Shown one piece after another: positions 1-11,194 of a DNA stretch of 38,612 nucleotides. The first letter of the stretch is position 1. The number at the start of each line of letters is the position of its first letter. The notes below the pieces were generated by a model. It had not been told where the DNA came from. It worked only from the letters and a program-made list of their open reading frames with translations, and did no database searches. The position numbers and the translations under genes were made by a program. The stretch comes from Flammula alnicola (lineage: Eukaryota > Basidiomycota > Agaricomycetes > Agaricales > Strophariaceae), in assembly GCA_015499995.1 (NCBI GenBank), contig JADNRV010000399.1, positions 1-38,612 of the forward strand, in the 5' to 3' direction.

Positions 1-81
1 CAATGTAGAGAGAAGGTTTCTTAGAAAATTGCAATCCTCAGAAATGTATAAACATAGTTTAATGATTTAGAATCTCCTTTG

Positions 82-1758
82 CTAGACCGTATCAGGACGT
101 TTGATAATCAATTCGTCGGGATTGCCGCTCCCACAAACATAATCCCTCATTGTTTCTCCGTCAAAGCATATCATGACCTCCAGACCCGTATTCGCTTCGA
201 GAAATCTCATATTTACAGAGCCGTAAACATTTCGCATTTCAAGAGCCAGGAAAGACACCGCTCTTCCGACTTCGATTCTCGATGCGAGGAATGCTTGAAT
301 GGCCAAAACGTCTGCAACAGTCCGAGGGCAGTCAACCAATATGCCTTTAACTAAGGGAAGTGCGATTTTGAGGATTTCATTTGGAAGATCGAGGAGGAAG
401 CGAAGAGTTTCGGCCGTGGTCGCCAATATTCGGACGGAGGTGATAGATAGAATAAATTCTATGAATTTAGGACTGGAGGGTAGGAGATAGTAATCGGCGA
501 TGAGCAAAGTCAACGTCCGAGCACTGGGAAAAGAAGGGAAGGTCATTTCTTCGATAAGGCCCTCGAGCATATCTTCAGGGTGCTCCCAAGCTACATGGGC
601 GGAGGTGCAATCCAGATTGAATGAAAATGAACGCCCAGTCGGAAGTGAAGCCGTCAATTTAAATTGATACCCCAGCAGGACCAAATGAATGGTATCGCTA
701 GCGGATAATCCAAAGGACCTTGAATATGTGGACAGCATTCGCCCGGCCGTTGCTAACTCTGCTTGGTTGTGAGGAATATATTGTTCGGTGAAAGGAGTGG
801 CGGAGAAGGACAAGCAGACGCCTTGAGCTGGCGTGAGATGAGCGAGGAAAGTCATATAAGGGTGTATATCGAACTCAGTGCGAAAAATAATTTCTTTGAG
901 CCCAGGCAACGTGACGTGGGGTAGCGGGACTGTCGCATCTTCATACGTAAGAGCGCTTGAATGCTGGTCCTCCAGCACTTCAAGGAGAGGCATGTGTTTG
1001 AGCGCCTCCAGCAGCTGGGAGATAGGTAACAGATTACTCAGTCCCAAGCGACGAATATGCTGTGTCCAAGGAGCACGTATGTCAAACTTGATGTTAGGTG
1101 CACAGAAGGAGCGCAATGCAGGCGCGATATTATCGAAAATCATGAAATCGGGAGGAGAAAGGCTCTCGGTGTTGGGGGTGTTCTCGTAAAAGGAGTGGAA
1201 GGTCAATTGAAATGACACCAAGACGTCCGCTGGACGCTTTAATAGACGCCAAAAACATGAGTCGTGGTTGAAGAGGGACCCTATATGGAAGAGATCCAGG
1301 GTCAGGCAGCGCACCCTAGACCAATTTTCCGCCAGGAGGCATATGATAACATCCACGATACCATCAACCCCAGCGCGGCTGCCTCGCACGAAAAGCCACG
1401 ATCCAGCTGTCCGGCGCATGACTTCGTTCCTCCAATCCTGCTGCCGGAGAAAATTAAAGTTGATAACACGGCCCCACAAAGATGGAGAGGCGATAATGAG
1501 ATTGCGCCAAGCGACGCAGACTTGTGACGCGCGTCGGAGGGTGTGGAGAGCGGGAAAGTCGAAATCTTCTTCGTCTTCTATGTCTGTGGTGAAGGAGAGA
1601 ATACTCCAGAGTAAATCGGCATCCAAGTTCGAGATTGGAGGCCTAGTAGCAGTACTATTGCCAAAGATATCGGTCCCTGCGCGAACTTTTGGGTCAGAAA
1701 TGTCAATGCGGTTTCCCTCTGCAAGAGACGTTGAGATGGGTATTTCTGAAAGAATCAT
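82..1758 (-). CDS. F-box domain protein, single exon
   Basis: An uninterrupted 558-residue reading frame with its ATG at 1758-1756 and TAG stop at 84-82. An F-box-like helix set starts near residue 42 (NLDADLLWSILSF) and continues to about 95, where RRASQVCVAWRNLIIASPSLW is the usual 'C..W+.+...P.LW' signature of basidiomycete F-box proteins. The remaining roughly 450 residues are leucine-rich and irregular, as expected for the diverged LRR-like half of this family. By family knowledge such proteins are substrate-recognition subunits of SCF ubiquitin ligases acting with Skp1 and Cullin. The family is hugely expanded in Agaricomycetes and individual substrates are unknown. No intron is needed. 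The gene is unrelated in orientation to the membrane-protein gene that follows on the other strand. I see no truncation. The family assignment is good; the exact start could be a later Met, but the first one precedes the F-box by a normal distance. Confidence 0.85.
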   Translation of the reverse strand: MILSEIPISTSLAEGNRIDISDPKVRAGTDIFGNSTATRPPISNLDADLLWSILSFTTDIEDEEDFDFPALHTLRRASQVCVAWRNLIIASPSLWGRVINFNFLRQQDWRNEVMRRTAGSWLFVRGSRAGVDGIVDVIICLLAENWSRVRCLTLDLFHIGSLFNHDSCFWRLLKRPADVLVSFQLTFHSFYENTPNTESLSPPDFMIFDNIAPALRSFCAPNIKFDIRAPWTQHIRRLGLSNLLPISQLLEALKHMPLLEVLEDQHSSALTYEDATVPLPHVTLPGLKEIIFRTEFDIHPYMTFLAHLTPAQGVCLSFSATPFTEQYIPHNQAELATAGRMLSTYSRSFGLSASDTIHLVLLGYQFKLTASLPTGRSFSFNLDCTSAHVAWEHPEDMLEGLIEEMTFPSFPSARTLTLLIADYYLLPSSPKFIEFILSITSVRILATTAETLRFLLDLPNEILKIALPLVKGILVDCPRTVADVLAIQAFLASRIEVGRAVSFLALEMRNVYGSVNMRFLEANTGLEVMICFDGETMRDYVCGSGNPDELIIKRPDTV

Positions 1759-2831
1759 CTTAAACTTCGCATGAGTTTCAGATCATAAAAATTATATGGA
1801 GATGTTTACCTGATCGTCGAATATATATTCGTGCCCACACAGTCGTCGAAGGAAAAAGTGAAAGGACGAAGTGCGGAGTCTGAAACGTTCGGAAATACGA
1901 GGAAAGGGAACGGGCCGCATTTCCGTTGGCTTGACAATGGCATCCAAGGCACAAGGAATGGGATCTTCGACTTGAATCTACTAATTTTCGTTGTCTCCGC
2001 CACGCAGTTATTGCCTACTTTCTCCTTCCTCCTGATCATCACCGCAGCGCTCGCCCCGTAGCGCACGACACTTTGGCTGGGTGCGAGTTCTTGATTGACG
2101 CCAAACGGTCCACTGAGAATTGCCAGGTAGAACTTATTTCCTGGGTGACTTGAGGCCAGAGCCATCGAGCGCCGTGCTGCTCTCGCAGAACAGCTTAGCG
2201 TCAGACGTGGTCTTCCCAGCCGCAATCGCCTTGAGAGGCGCGATTTCTGCACTGTTCTCAACACCAGCCACAAATCGAACCTGACAACGCTCTCCTCTAA
2301 CATCCATGGTGCAGGTCTCTTCACTAGGACTCGCTTGTGTTTTGCAGCCCGAGGTTACTGTCGGACCATACTGTGAGTCATATTTTTCTGTCAGATGAGC
2401 CTGGTGCATTGGACGCGTCCGCCACGACCAAGCCACAGTGGCGCGACCTATTGATTGTTTGCATGTTGCCAAATGTTGGCTCATCGCGGCAAGCCGATGG
2501 AGGACTATAAAATCTCCCAAGGAACCTTTTAGACTTGGGCGACCAAATACGAAAAGTATTGCCGTAAAAATTGTATTCTATGTTCCTAAACAAGGAATAC
2601 TTTCCTGATATAGTGACGGGGGCTAGACGGGGCTCTTCTCAGACCTGAAATGGACCGATCTGAAGCAGCTAGTGTCTCGGAACCTTCCTGTGGCAATCCC
2701 GTGAGCCCCAAATCTTCTCCATCTGTCTGGGCCGGCGCTCTACCCTCGTACTTAAATAACTCCAACCATGGGTTGAAGGTTCCCGCTGCTCCTAACACCT
2801 TCTTCTGCAGGCATCGCGCCCCCATTACCAC
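1759..2831. other. Intergenic stretch with two overlapping unassigned minus-strand open frames
   Basis: Between the F-box gene and the membrane-protein gene. Two open frames on the minus strand, 1806-2324 and 2134-2520, overlap in different registers. The second has several cysteines, which could suit a small secreted protein, but there is no signal peptide and I could not join the frames with credible splice sites. I do not call a gene here. The stretch from 2590 to 2831 must hold the promoter and 5' leader of the plus-strand gene starting at 2832. Confidence 0.4.
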
Positions 2832-4370
2832 ATGCCCAGGGTCACTATCCAAAACACCTTCGGTGCCCTAGAAATCGGATCTACCGTCGCGGTATTCCTC
2901 TTTGGCATCGTGACTATGCAATGCCACGTCTATTTTTCGCGTTTCGGTGACGATCGGCTGATATTGAAAGCACTCGTAAGTCTTGATTTTTCACCGTGGT
3001 CGAAAGCGTGTAACGAACCTAATTCCTTTCTGGGTTGGCAAGGTTGCTAGCGTTTGGTAAGTTCTATTTGTATCCTTGCATACATACTCCAACTGACGTG
3101 ATCCCAGGCTTCTAGAACTGGGACATACGATTGCGATATCGTATGATATCTACAGGACGACGATTTTATTGTACGGACGGCCGGAAGAGTTGCTCAAATT
3201 TCCGGGTTTTGGCGGAGCGATGATTATGGGGACGTTTATCACTATGCTCGTTCAAGTGAGTTTCCAAGTTCTGGTTCTTCGTTACCTCCTCGACTTCACC
3301 TCTCGCTTTTTTTGGGCTAACAGTTATTCTTCACCTATCGTGTATGGAGCCTTCTTCTCAGCCCATGGTGCATCATAGGATTGGTGTGTGCGGTAGCCGC
3401 GATCACGAGGGCTGGCTTGAGCCTATATGCTGCGATAGGAGTGTTCCAAGAGCCGACTGCGATTGCATATTCTTCTGAATACCGCTCAATCCTCAACGCA
3501 ATCTTCGCGATGGCGGCTATAATTGATATTATTATCGCCACAGCCATGGTTTACTTTTTGATTCGAAAGCGGGAACAGTCCCTGCGAAGGTGGGGATCAC
3601 TTTCTTGGTGTTTATTTCCCTTTAGATCTCCTGTTTATGTCCATCGCGTTTTTAGGACGACGAGGCTTATTGATCGTTTAATTGTGTACTCCATGGGTGG
3701 GTTCCATCACCTACATGTCTATGTTTCCCTTCTCACCAATCTGTAATGGATTAGCGACCGGCCTGTGTACAAGGTTTGCCGCTATGCAATATTCCTACTT
3801 TTCTTCATCGCCAACGCCCGAGTCGCAGCATTGGCTCCGTTCTTGTCCTTGTTGTTGTGAGTCTATTCAATTCCCGACTTACAGCGGCCAATTTATTACT
3901 TGGTTCGCAGTATCGAACTATGCCCCTGAGTTGTAAGCACCGCCGATTATCTTCCACTTATCTACAGATATTTCATTGATCTCATATAACAAAGTCCTAT
4001 CCTTGGCCACATACGCGTCCCTTGCAAAAAGTAATTTCCTATTATTATTAACCTTCAAGTCGATTTGAAGCTCATATTTTTTTCACTGACAGTTTATTCC
4101 AACTCTCTCCTTTCTGCGTATGGCTACTTTACCCGCCCCTCATCCGCACCCGCACTCACGCGGTCTATTTATTGTAGGCTCAACGCCCGGATCTCTTTGA
4201 GAAAAATGGATTCCACGACTGCTTCAGTGGAACTCCCATCCCGACTTGGGCATCGTAAGGCAGGTTCCTCCACAGGCTTTTCATCTGGCAGAGTGAGTCG
4301 TAGAATTCCAATGTCGATAATCAATCTTCGTGACCTGATACGTGCAGCAACACAACCCAATATCTATTGA
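2832..4370 (+). CDS. DUF6534-type seven-helix membrane protein, ten exons
   Basis: Exons by hand: 2832-2975, 3043-3056, 3108-3255, 3324-3589, 3656-3696, 3755-3773, 3829-3932, 3968-4030, 4093-4117, 4178-4370. All introns are GT..AG with consistent phases, and the sum is 1017 nt (338 residues plus stop). The start 'NTFGALEIGSTVAVFLFGI' and the conserved block 'TTRLIDRLIVYSMATGL' followed by 'IYSNSLLSALNAR' are hallmarks of the basidiomycete DUF6533/DUF6534 families. These are plasma-membrane proteins of unknown function with about seven helices. Hydrophobic segments are visible in exon 1, exon 3, exon 4 (three) and exons 6-8. The C-terminal roughly 60 residues are polar and cytosolic-looking. 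A 14-nt exon (3043-3056) and a 19-nt exon (3755-3773) are unusually small, although micro-exons are common in this family. The exon 7/8 region is the least certain because an extra short intron is possible there. Function is not known; a receptor-like role is only speculation. Confidence 0.8.
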
Positions 4371-4724
4371 AATGAACACCACCACGGAGGTCAGAGGTGA
4401 TCACGATAATCCTTATTAGGTGTTATCCTCCTTGTAGACTTCTTAGCGTTGGTCGTCCAGCCCAGCAATACATATGCTCTACACCATTCCGAGATTTCGG
4501 ATATCTCGGAACATTCGTCGTTCTTCCCCGTTAGATAAGATGAGCGGATGTCGTGTTTAACAGTGAACACGAGGCTGTGGCAATTTTGACAGGTGGGCAT
4601 GAGCATCTTAGCCTCCGACGGTAGCAGTCGCGTTCCACTCGCCCTTCTACCCTGTCCCGATTGGCCTCGTAACTTGTCGCATCAACAGTTTTGTTTTAAC
4701 CACCTTCTATTCGAACCAACAGTC
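4371..4724. other. Intergenic DNA, no supported gene
   Basis: Holds the 3' flank of the DUF6534 gene and, at its right end, what would be the 5' leader of the orphan NLR exon at 4725. No coding frame, RNA or repeat structure stands out. Confidence 0.5.
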
Positions 4725-4860
4725 ATGTTCACCAATCCGCGCAACGTTCTGATTACTGATGGGACGTTTAACGAACAGATTGATAACGCTGTTGGCCAGC
4801 GAGGTATTTATGTCACTCTTCCATTCATGGATGACGCTGATTCGAGGCGATCCATGCTAG
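4725..4860 (+). pseudogene. Orphan first exon plus intron 1 of a NACHT/NLR gene
   Basis: 4725-4803 encodes a Met-started peptide (MFTNPRNVLITDGTFNEQ, then IDNAVGQR and one extra base). It matches exon 1 of the two NLR genes in this window: MFANSNNILISGGTFVEQ at 19652-19574 and MFANSRNIHISGGIFTEQ at 37136-37058. All three exons are exactly 79 nt and end in the same phase with 'CGAG'. The following 57 nt (4804-4860) resemble their intron 1, including '..SRRSMLG' in translation and a CTAG acceptor. Similarity stops about four bases past the acceptor, so no NACHT exon follows. This is a displaced 5' fragment on the opposite strand from the full genes. The splice donor reads GTATTT rather than GTATGT. 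Probably a relic, or an exon that could splice to something unknown. Confidence 0.75.
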
Positions 4861-5034
4861 GCTGTCGAATAAAGTCGCACACGCGGTGTCGATGAACAGG
4901 TGCTGAATATTGAATCACCACCAAAGAACGAAACGCATGGTATCCTAAAGGAAGCAGCTCCAGAGAGGAGTGCATTTGGAGATATTGGAAGCCACATACT
5001 ATCGTACAAACATCTTCACCCATCCCACAACCAC

Positions 5035-5632
5035 CTATGCTCGGTTCTTGCCAAGCATCTCTTCGACCTCTTTGGGACTCCTCGAAGCTACAGCGTCCAT
5101 CAAAGCCTGCGCCCACCCAGACTCCGGCCCTCCCAGCGAGGCACTGCTCGCCTTGTCTATCTTCCGCCATTGATCGACATTGAGGTCGTTCCAGTGGACG
5201 AGGCGCAGCCTCCTCGCCTCTCCGTTGTCGTCCTGCAGAATCACCACAAATCGCAGGCATCTGAAGTCTGTCGGGTCAATAGAAACATGGAGCTCAGGCC
5301 ACACAGCCTGGACATCGGATATCGAGACGACCGAGGCCTGAACGACCTGTGGATGAGATAAATGAGCTGCGTATGAACAAGACGCTCAAAGACGTTTGCC
5401 AACGTGATATCGTTTGGCAGGATCGCCTTCGATGTTGTGGGGCTGAACGATGAGTTGCATGCTAAGAATCCCATGAGTTTTCTGCGACTGTAATTAATCT
5501 CAAAGGAGCAGCCAATTACCAATGCGTCATGACTCTCTCAGGCGGGTGGTTCGCTAGATCCAGGGCGATTATTGTCCAGGACCGAAAACAAGAGCGCCAA
5601 AGCTGCAACCAGCGAGAAAGAGCCCGATCCAT
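5035..5632 (-). CDS. Unrecognised possible spliced gene or relic
   Basis: Minus-strand coding-like text. An upstream piece from an ATG at 5632 reads '..LQLWRSCFRSWTIIALDL..' to about 5521. A downstream piece from about 5350 to the stop at 5035 reads '..SVVSISDVQAVWPELHVSID' and ends 'EVEEMLGKNRA'. The two are in different frames. They can be linked by GT..AG introns beginning with GTAATT near 5520 and with GTTGGC near 5416, but the donors and acceptors are not unique, and a frame shift is an equally good explanation. I do not recognise a family with confidence; a loose likeness to basidiomycete DUF6699-like proteins was considered and not established. Treat as hypothetical or decayed. Confidence 0.35.
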
Positions 5633-6819
5633 TTCGAGATCAACCCACTCGGGAGTCGATTTTTTTGGTCGCTCAGCCTTGGAAACAGGTTTGTCTGGGT
5701 CGGTCGGAGATGCAATGGAGGGATGAATTTTGCAGTTTTGCTTGTGACTGGCTTTCCACGAGATAGCTTGGCACTCTTTAGACTAATTTTTCTGATATAA
5801 GCAAGCGGTTCAAAGTGTCCAAATCCCAGGAAACTCACACAATATGTTACTAGGCTGCATATGGGAGCGATTCCGGCTCGTGAACTTGGCCTCGGCGATA
5901 AAGGAAGGTACTTACAGGCATCGCGAGCAACGTTTCATCTGATTGCTGGGCAGGTCTTTGTTGCAGTAGTAGCAAGTAAGAATCATCGCGATTTCACAGA
6001 TAGTGGAGAAGCAAATGATGAGAACTTGAAATGGGAATACATACTTACGAGCTCAGAGCTGACACGCAGTCACGTGTACTTATTACTCTTCCACGCCACA
6101 CGCGCGTCGTCAGACCTTTACCGGTTGCCTTCGATTCTTCCTTCCGTTGAACTTAGGGGGTTAAAACCTGAGGAGAGCGTTGAGCCTGGGGTACCGAAGC
6201 AGGTGGGAAGAGGCAGGATAAGGACTCGCCGACAAGACCAATAAGATCGCTGGCGGGTAGATGAAATAGAACTTGAGTAGCATATCCGCCGACCAGAGCC
6301 ACATTGCAGTCTCAGTCCGAGGAGTGGGCGCAGGAGCCAAAGGCGAGAGAGAATTCCATGCCTATACTTGTGAGGTATATCAAAAGTGCATCGTGATCAA
6401 CCACGAATATACCGTCTGCATAGGGTCGTTGGGCACTTACCCCACTCGAGCTGCGCGGGCGGGCGGAATACGGATATATTTGCTAAGACAAAGTCAGCAT
6501 CCTCTCTGTTCTCCGTTCCTCCTGCTGATGACTCTTCGGGAGCCCCGGGGTACCCTCAACCTGGTCACGGTACTGCGACGGGCATACCGTGGGGCTGCGC
6601 GAGAGGAAGTGCGCGAGGAGGGCATCGCGGAATGCGGTAAGTCGGAACATGCAGTCCTCCTCCGAAGATCACTCGACTCCGGAGCCAGTCTTGAGGGATA
6701 CGTATATATGGGGTGTGGAATGTGGTTGGGAATGGGATGGAGGGTTGGAGGGCGAGGAAGCGGAAATGGTGGTGGAAGTGAAAGCAGTGGTGGAAGAAGA
6801 AGAAGGGACAGCGGCGACC

Positions 6820-7020
6820 TGGGAATCGGTGTAGAAGCAGTCATCGGTGACGGAGTGCCACCCCCCGCGTAGTGGCCTTTGCAGATGTAACCTTTCGCGT
6901 TGAGCTGGAGCTGTATGTATATGCGTGCCTTTAGATGACAAAAGAGAAGGAAGGCAAGAACTCAGACATGCTCGACTGCAGTAGGTGCTCGGGCGAGGTG
7001 GTGCATGTTGTCATGTTGGA
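6820..7020. repeat. Dispersed decayed repeat, right-half copy
   Basis: Shows the same order of words as 10778-10965: 'gaagcagtc' followed by 'gacg.agt.cc', 'cattcgcgttgag' or 'ctttcgcgttgag', an 'actgtat' word, 'gaaggcaag' or 'gaaggaaac', 'agacatg', and '.gaggtggtgca.' or '.aaggtggtgca.'. Divergence is considerable, so this is an old duplication. No terminal repeats or target-site duplications are visible. Confidence 0.5.
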
Positions 7021-7714
7021 TCAATCCAATCAGACCAGACTGTGGGTAGCGAGGGCGTGGATACGCGTCGAGCAGGCCGTGCGGCGTCGCAACGGCAAGA
7101 GGCAAGCCAAGGTCGTGCATTAGCACACGAAATAGAGAGGAAGACAAACATGGAATCTCGCTGAAGGAATCAAAAAATTCCTTTAGCCTCCCACCACCGC
7201 CGAAGGGTGCTTGCTAGTGGTCTTCTGCATCTTCATCCTATGCTCGTCCGTGCCAGCGAGAAAGTGCACGTCGCGTAATCGCAGCCTCTGTTAGCGCACA
7301 AATACGTCCGTCGGAGACGATGAAGCAGAGGTATCCGTGCGTGGGTTGGCGTTGGATTAGAATATGGGGATGGGGATATATAATGGCTTGGATGGCGAGA
7401 CATAAGTGACGAGAGAGGCGATAGCTGGAGAGACGGGGATGCGAGAACAGATGTCGCTCTTTTGTCTGGACATACAAATGGAATTTCATGAAGGTCCTCT
7501 ACCTTTGTCAGCGCTACATGCCATTCGTGCTATACTGTGAGTCAGATATGTTTCCTTCGTCCGCCAAATTATCAGATCGCTCTAGATCAACTTGGGAAGG
7601 ACTTGAGCAAGGTAGACTGCCAACGAGTTTATTCTGGAGGTTCGTACAACTATATTTCTTCTAGTGTTAATCAGTCCTGACGTCTGCAGCAGTGATGATA
7701 GTCCTTGGAACTGC

Positions 7715-7860
7715 ACTCTCGGAGCGTTGAATCGTGGATGCACGGAACGATGAGTATGAGATAGATATGGACTGCGCGCATGCTCTGAAAGGTCTGAAGG
7801 TAGGGACGTGAGGAGAAGTTGGTTCAGGTGCTTAGGAGGACGAGATGGAGTCGCGGCTGG
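7715..7860. repeat. Dispersed decayed repeat, left-half copy
   Basis: Shares 'gaacgatgagtatgagata' and then 'tctgaaagg.ctg.aagg..gggac' with 10613-10690. It is the left half of the repeat whose right half is at 6820-7020, so the order of the halves is reversed relative to the copy at 10.6 kb. A weaker third copy starts near 31140 ('gatgagtatggtatggagata'). Confidence 0.5.
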
Positions 7861-8367
7861 AAGAGTTAGGGCCGGCAATCCGAACACCTGATTTGTCCGA
7901 GTTCTCCGGCCTTCCTCCGGCTCATGCCACCGCGACAAGTCATTCAACCATTCTCACTTACCTGACGCCCTTGCACGACGCCCTCGACGCTTCACACCAA
8001 GACCTATCGACTTCCAACTGCAAATTCTTATCGGAACTTTGAGGTGAGCTAGCTCCCCGGACATTGGTCATTGACTGAGTTATATCCAAGAATCTTGCGA
8101 GAACCTGGGGCTGCAAAACGGCTTCTAAAGATCGGTCCTGAACGGCACGCAACTTGAAGACTTATCGCTAGTGTTCTGCAATAAACCTGCCAGCGCTCAG
8201 CGAGAAGAGGAGAAAGTGGTTGCCATCCCAGAAGCCCCCTTGTATATCAGTCGAGCGTGATATCGAAAGAAACTGAACCTTCGAATGCTGACTGGTCGTG
8301 GCCCAGCCTCGATAAACATCTCCACCCCCCAAATTCCGATCAACAAACAGACTCATCGCACTATACT

Positions 8368-9661
8368 ATGTCTACAGGTGGCGATAACTTTTCGCACCTC
8401 ATTCGTTCCAATGCTGTTCCCTCACTTCATGAAAGGAATTTAGTGCGAGGGTTAATCTCAGACCTGGACAATGACATTTCGAAAGTGGACTTAACCATCG
8501 CGGAATTGCGAAAGAGGATGAACGGGTTCGAGAATCAACGCACAGAGCTCACGGAGCGCCGCGCAACCTACGCCAGCATCGTTTCTCCACTACGATACAT
8601 CCCGCTCGAAATCTTGGGTCACATATTCATATATGCTTCAGCAGATGACACATCGTTTGAGCTGTGCGCTTCTCATGTCTGTCGACTCTGGCGAGAAGCA
8701 TCTCTGGCCACGTCCGAACTGTGGTCGACTATCAAAGTAGGCTTCGTATCGTTTCCATCAGAACTCTCCTTGGAAAAGTACATCGAAACCTACATTCATC
8801 GCGCACGTTCCCGTCCCCTCTCGCTGATCTACAAGCACCACCGCGTTCCATACGATCCGACTGGGGTTATTCGCAAGGTCGCGAAGGACTGTCAATGGAA
8901 AGTCATTTCATTGACTTCTACGAAAATGTCTTTTCCGCCAATCATTAAATCCCTCATGGCCACCTCATGGGACGTACTCGAGAGTCTGACACTGGATGGG
9001 TGCAAAGATGGATTTTCGACAGTGGAATCGCGCTCTAGAGAGTCGAAGGCGGACCTCCGCCTGATATCAGCATCTCGCTTGACAAAATTACGCATCGCCG
9101 TTTACTCTCCAATCGATTCTCGTATTCTCCAAGCACCTTGGTCGCAGCTCACCGAATTATATCTCAAGATGACGAGTGCTTCTCGACGAAAAATCCTTGA
9201 TATTCTTCGCCAGTCCTCAAAACTCGAAATATTTACTCTCAACGCCGACGACTTCGAAAACCTCGACGACGCACTTGCAGACCGTATCCATCTCAAAAGA
9301 CTTCGCAAACTACACTTCCACTCTCACTCACTGCTCGTTAGCCGGATTACCGATGCACTCGAGACGCCTAACCTCGAAGACCTGGTCGTTGACGCGCGTT
9401 ACAAACCCCGGGACTTTAGTAACGAGAACTCACGCCTCAAGAACTATCTCAAACACTGGGCACCACCACTTCGAAGGCTGTGGTTGAGTGGAGTCGGAAG
9501 TGAAGATATCAAGGCACTCGTTCCGGTACTGAAAGAGCTGGAAGAACTTACATTGGTTACACTCGAGGACGAAGATATGGTGTTCCCTCAGGATATCCTG
9601 TCACCTCTTACCATCCGTCACGGTCCCAAGAAAAAGGTTGATGATTGGAGCCAGGAGAGCA

Positions 9662-9693
<32 letters not shown>

Positions 9694-10023
9694 GACATCG
9701 AATATTACTATTACTATGAGACTAAAGACTACTCCGTACCACTACCCAAACTCAAAGTCTTGAAGGTCATCGACCAGGCTCTCCCGAAACACCAGGAGGC
9801 CTTCATCCGACTAGTTCAATCGCGATGGTGGCCCGACGAAGAGGACGTGAATCCGCGGCCCTTCGTGCGACTGCGCTCTGCATCTTTTCAAAATAGGAAT
9901 GAAGACCACAGAGCCGCAGTTGCAGATCAAGTTGAAGCACTCAGCAAGGAAGGTCTGGATATCAACGTTCTTATGCCTCGTGAAGGCGAATTTGTGCCTT
10001 GTTTTCAAACTTCTGATGCCTGA
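8368..10023 (+). CDS. F-box domain protein, intronless, with N-terminal coiled coil
   Basis: 551 residues from the ATG at 8368; an in-frame ATG at 8257 exists, but the residues it adds look like leader. Residues about 22-66 are a charged heptad-like coiled coil. The F-box follows at about 73-115 with the signature 'PLRYIPLEILGHIFIYAS' and then 'CASHVCRLWREASLATSELW'. The C-terminal part is an irregular leucine-rich region. An unusual feature near residues 430-455 is a run of Ser-Asp-Asp repeats followed by five tyrosines (DDDIEYYYYYE), encoded by imperfect 'gacagcgac' repeats that could vary in length. By family knowledge this is a substrate adaptor of an SCF ubiquitin ligase. The coiled-coil-plus-F-box layout is the commonest one in Agaricomycetes. 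No frame damage is seen. Confidence 0.9.
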
Positions 10024-10589
10024 TTCTTATTGTGAGTTGAAATATACGCAGTTCATTCACCCTCGGGCTCATATCCTAGTCATTAACGTTAGAACCCCAT
10101 GGAATATATCTATCAATTGCCGACCGACTCATTGCAGATTGAACATTTTTACATGAAATCAACGACACCGGCTGGAACTGTGTACTTCTTCGGTGCATGT
10201 TTTTTAATATATCCCGTGTCTAACATAGTCCTCCTTCGTTTATCGATACCGTTTGTGTCATTGTTCACGGAATAGCAACTGCTTACTTCAAGGGCGGTAG
10301 TCCATCCCAGGTGTCAGCGTTAAATCTACCTCGAACATGAATTTATTAGTGAGCGTGAGCGAATACTATAAGAAAACACCGGACAAGGAGAAAGGGGCGA
10401 TATAATTAGTACGCCCCAGCATGAGCCGAGTCATTTATTACTCGCCTTGGGCTCGAGCTTGCCGAACGTGAAGGGGGGAAGCACCGGTAGCATCGCTGTA
10501 TCTTTAACGCGCTATTCTTCCCAAATTGTTCATAACGGAATCCATCTGTAATTTATCTCGGCAGCGACCGCAGCTTCACTTCGGGCATA
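10024..10589. other. 3' flank of the F-box gene, no gene seen
   Basis: Non-coding flank of the gene ending at 10023. I see no RNA, repeat or open frame of interest. Confidence 0.5.
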
Positions 10590-10990
10590 CGCCATACCCA
10601 CTTCCATGGACGCATTGAACGATGAGTATGAGATACAGTAGATAGAGACTGCGGACATGTTCTGAAAGTCCTGGAAGGCGGGGACAGCCAAGAAGGGGAG
10701 GATGCATTACTAAGCGACTTCGTTCGAGAGCATAGAGGAGAGCCAGTGGAGGAAAGGGCGGTGATGACCTTCAAGTCTGCACTGAAGCAGTCGTTGGAGA
10801 CGAAGTACCCGCCAACTAGTAGTAACCTTGGTGGTTGCGCTCATTCGCGTTGAGCCGGCACTGTATATAAGTTTATTTAGATTTTATATAATAGGAAGGA
10901 AACCAACGAATAAACCTAGACATGAACGACCGCGCGATACGTGCTTGAGTAAGGTGGTGCACAATGTGCTACAGACGCGACGGTCGACGG
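10590..10990. repeat. Dispersed decayed repeat, most complete copy
   Basis: Contains in one piece the words found separately at 7715-7860 and 6820-7020, and weakly at about 31100-31260. A TATA-like 'tatataag' at about 10864 and an AT-rich stretch around 10875-10895 are within it. No long open frame, terminal repeats or target duplication are evident, so the class of element is unknown. Confidence 0.5.
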
Positions 10991-11194
10991 AACACGGTCG
11001 GGGAAATCGGGGATGGTGTTCAGTTGCCGGCCCTAGATAGAGCTCGTGACCAGTTTTTGTGTATCGAACTCTTGACGCGAACTACACTGTGCACTCCAAC
11101 TCTTGAGCTCGCCCTTTGCTACATACACATTTAACACCTCCTCAGGTTGAGGATTGAAATATTCAGTGGGGAAAACGACGGCTCATCCTGACGC

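Larger units (their letters stand above)
5640..8160. other. Gene-poor stretch of low-complexity and decayed repeat DNA
   Basis: No frame here carries a recognisable domain. A purine-rich (GA/GGA) run on the plus strand at about 6708-6815 makes artificial glycine-, serine- and proline-rich translations in several frames. Parts of 6820-7020 and 7715-7860 resemble a repeat near 10.6-10.96 kb, listed separately. The rest I cannot explain. Confidence 0.5.

Noticed and set aside
1806..2520. Two overlapping minus-strand frames as a secreted protein gene
   Set aside because: No signal peptide and no credible splice junction joins them.
4808..5260. 150-codon minus-strand frame over the orphan NLR exon
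   Set aside because: It is antisense to the exon and in a different frame from the coding-like text ending at 5035; it looks like a shadow.
6273..6872. 199-codon glycine-rich frame and its mirror proline/serine-rich frames
   Set aside because: All derive from one GA-rich low-complexity run; no conserved domain.
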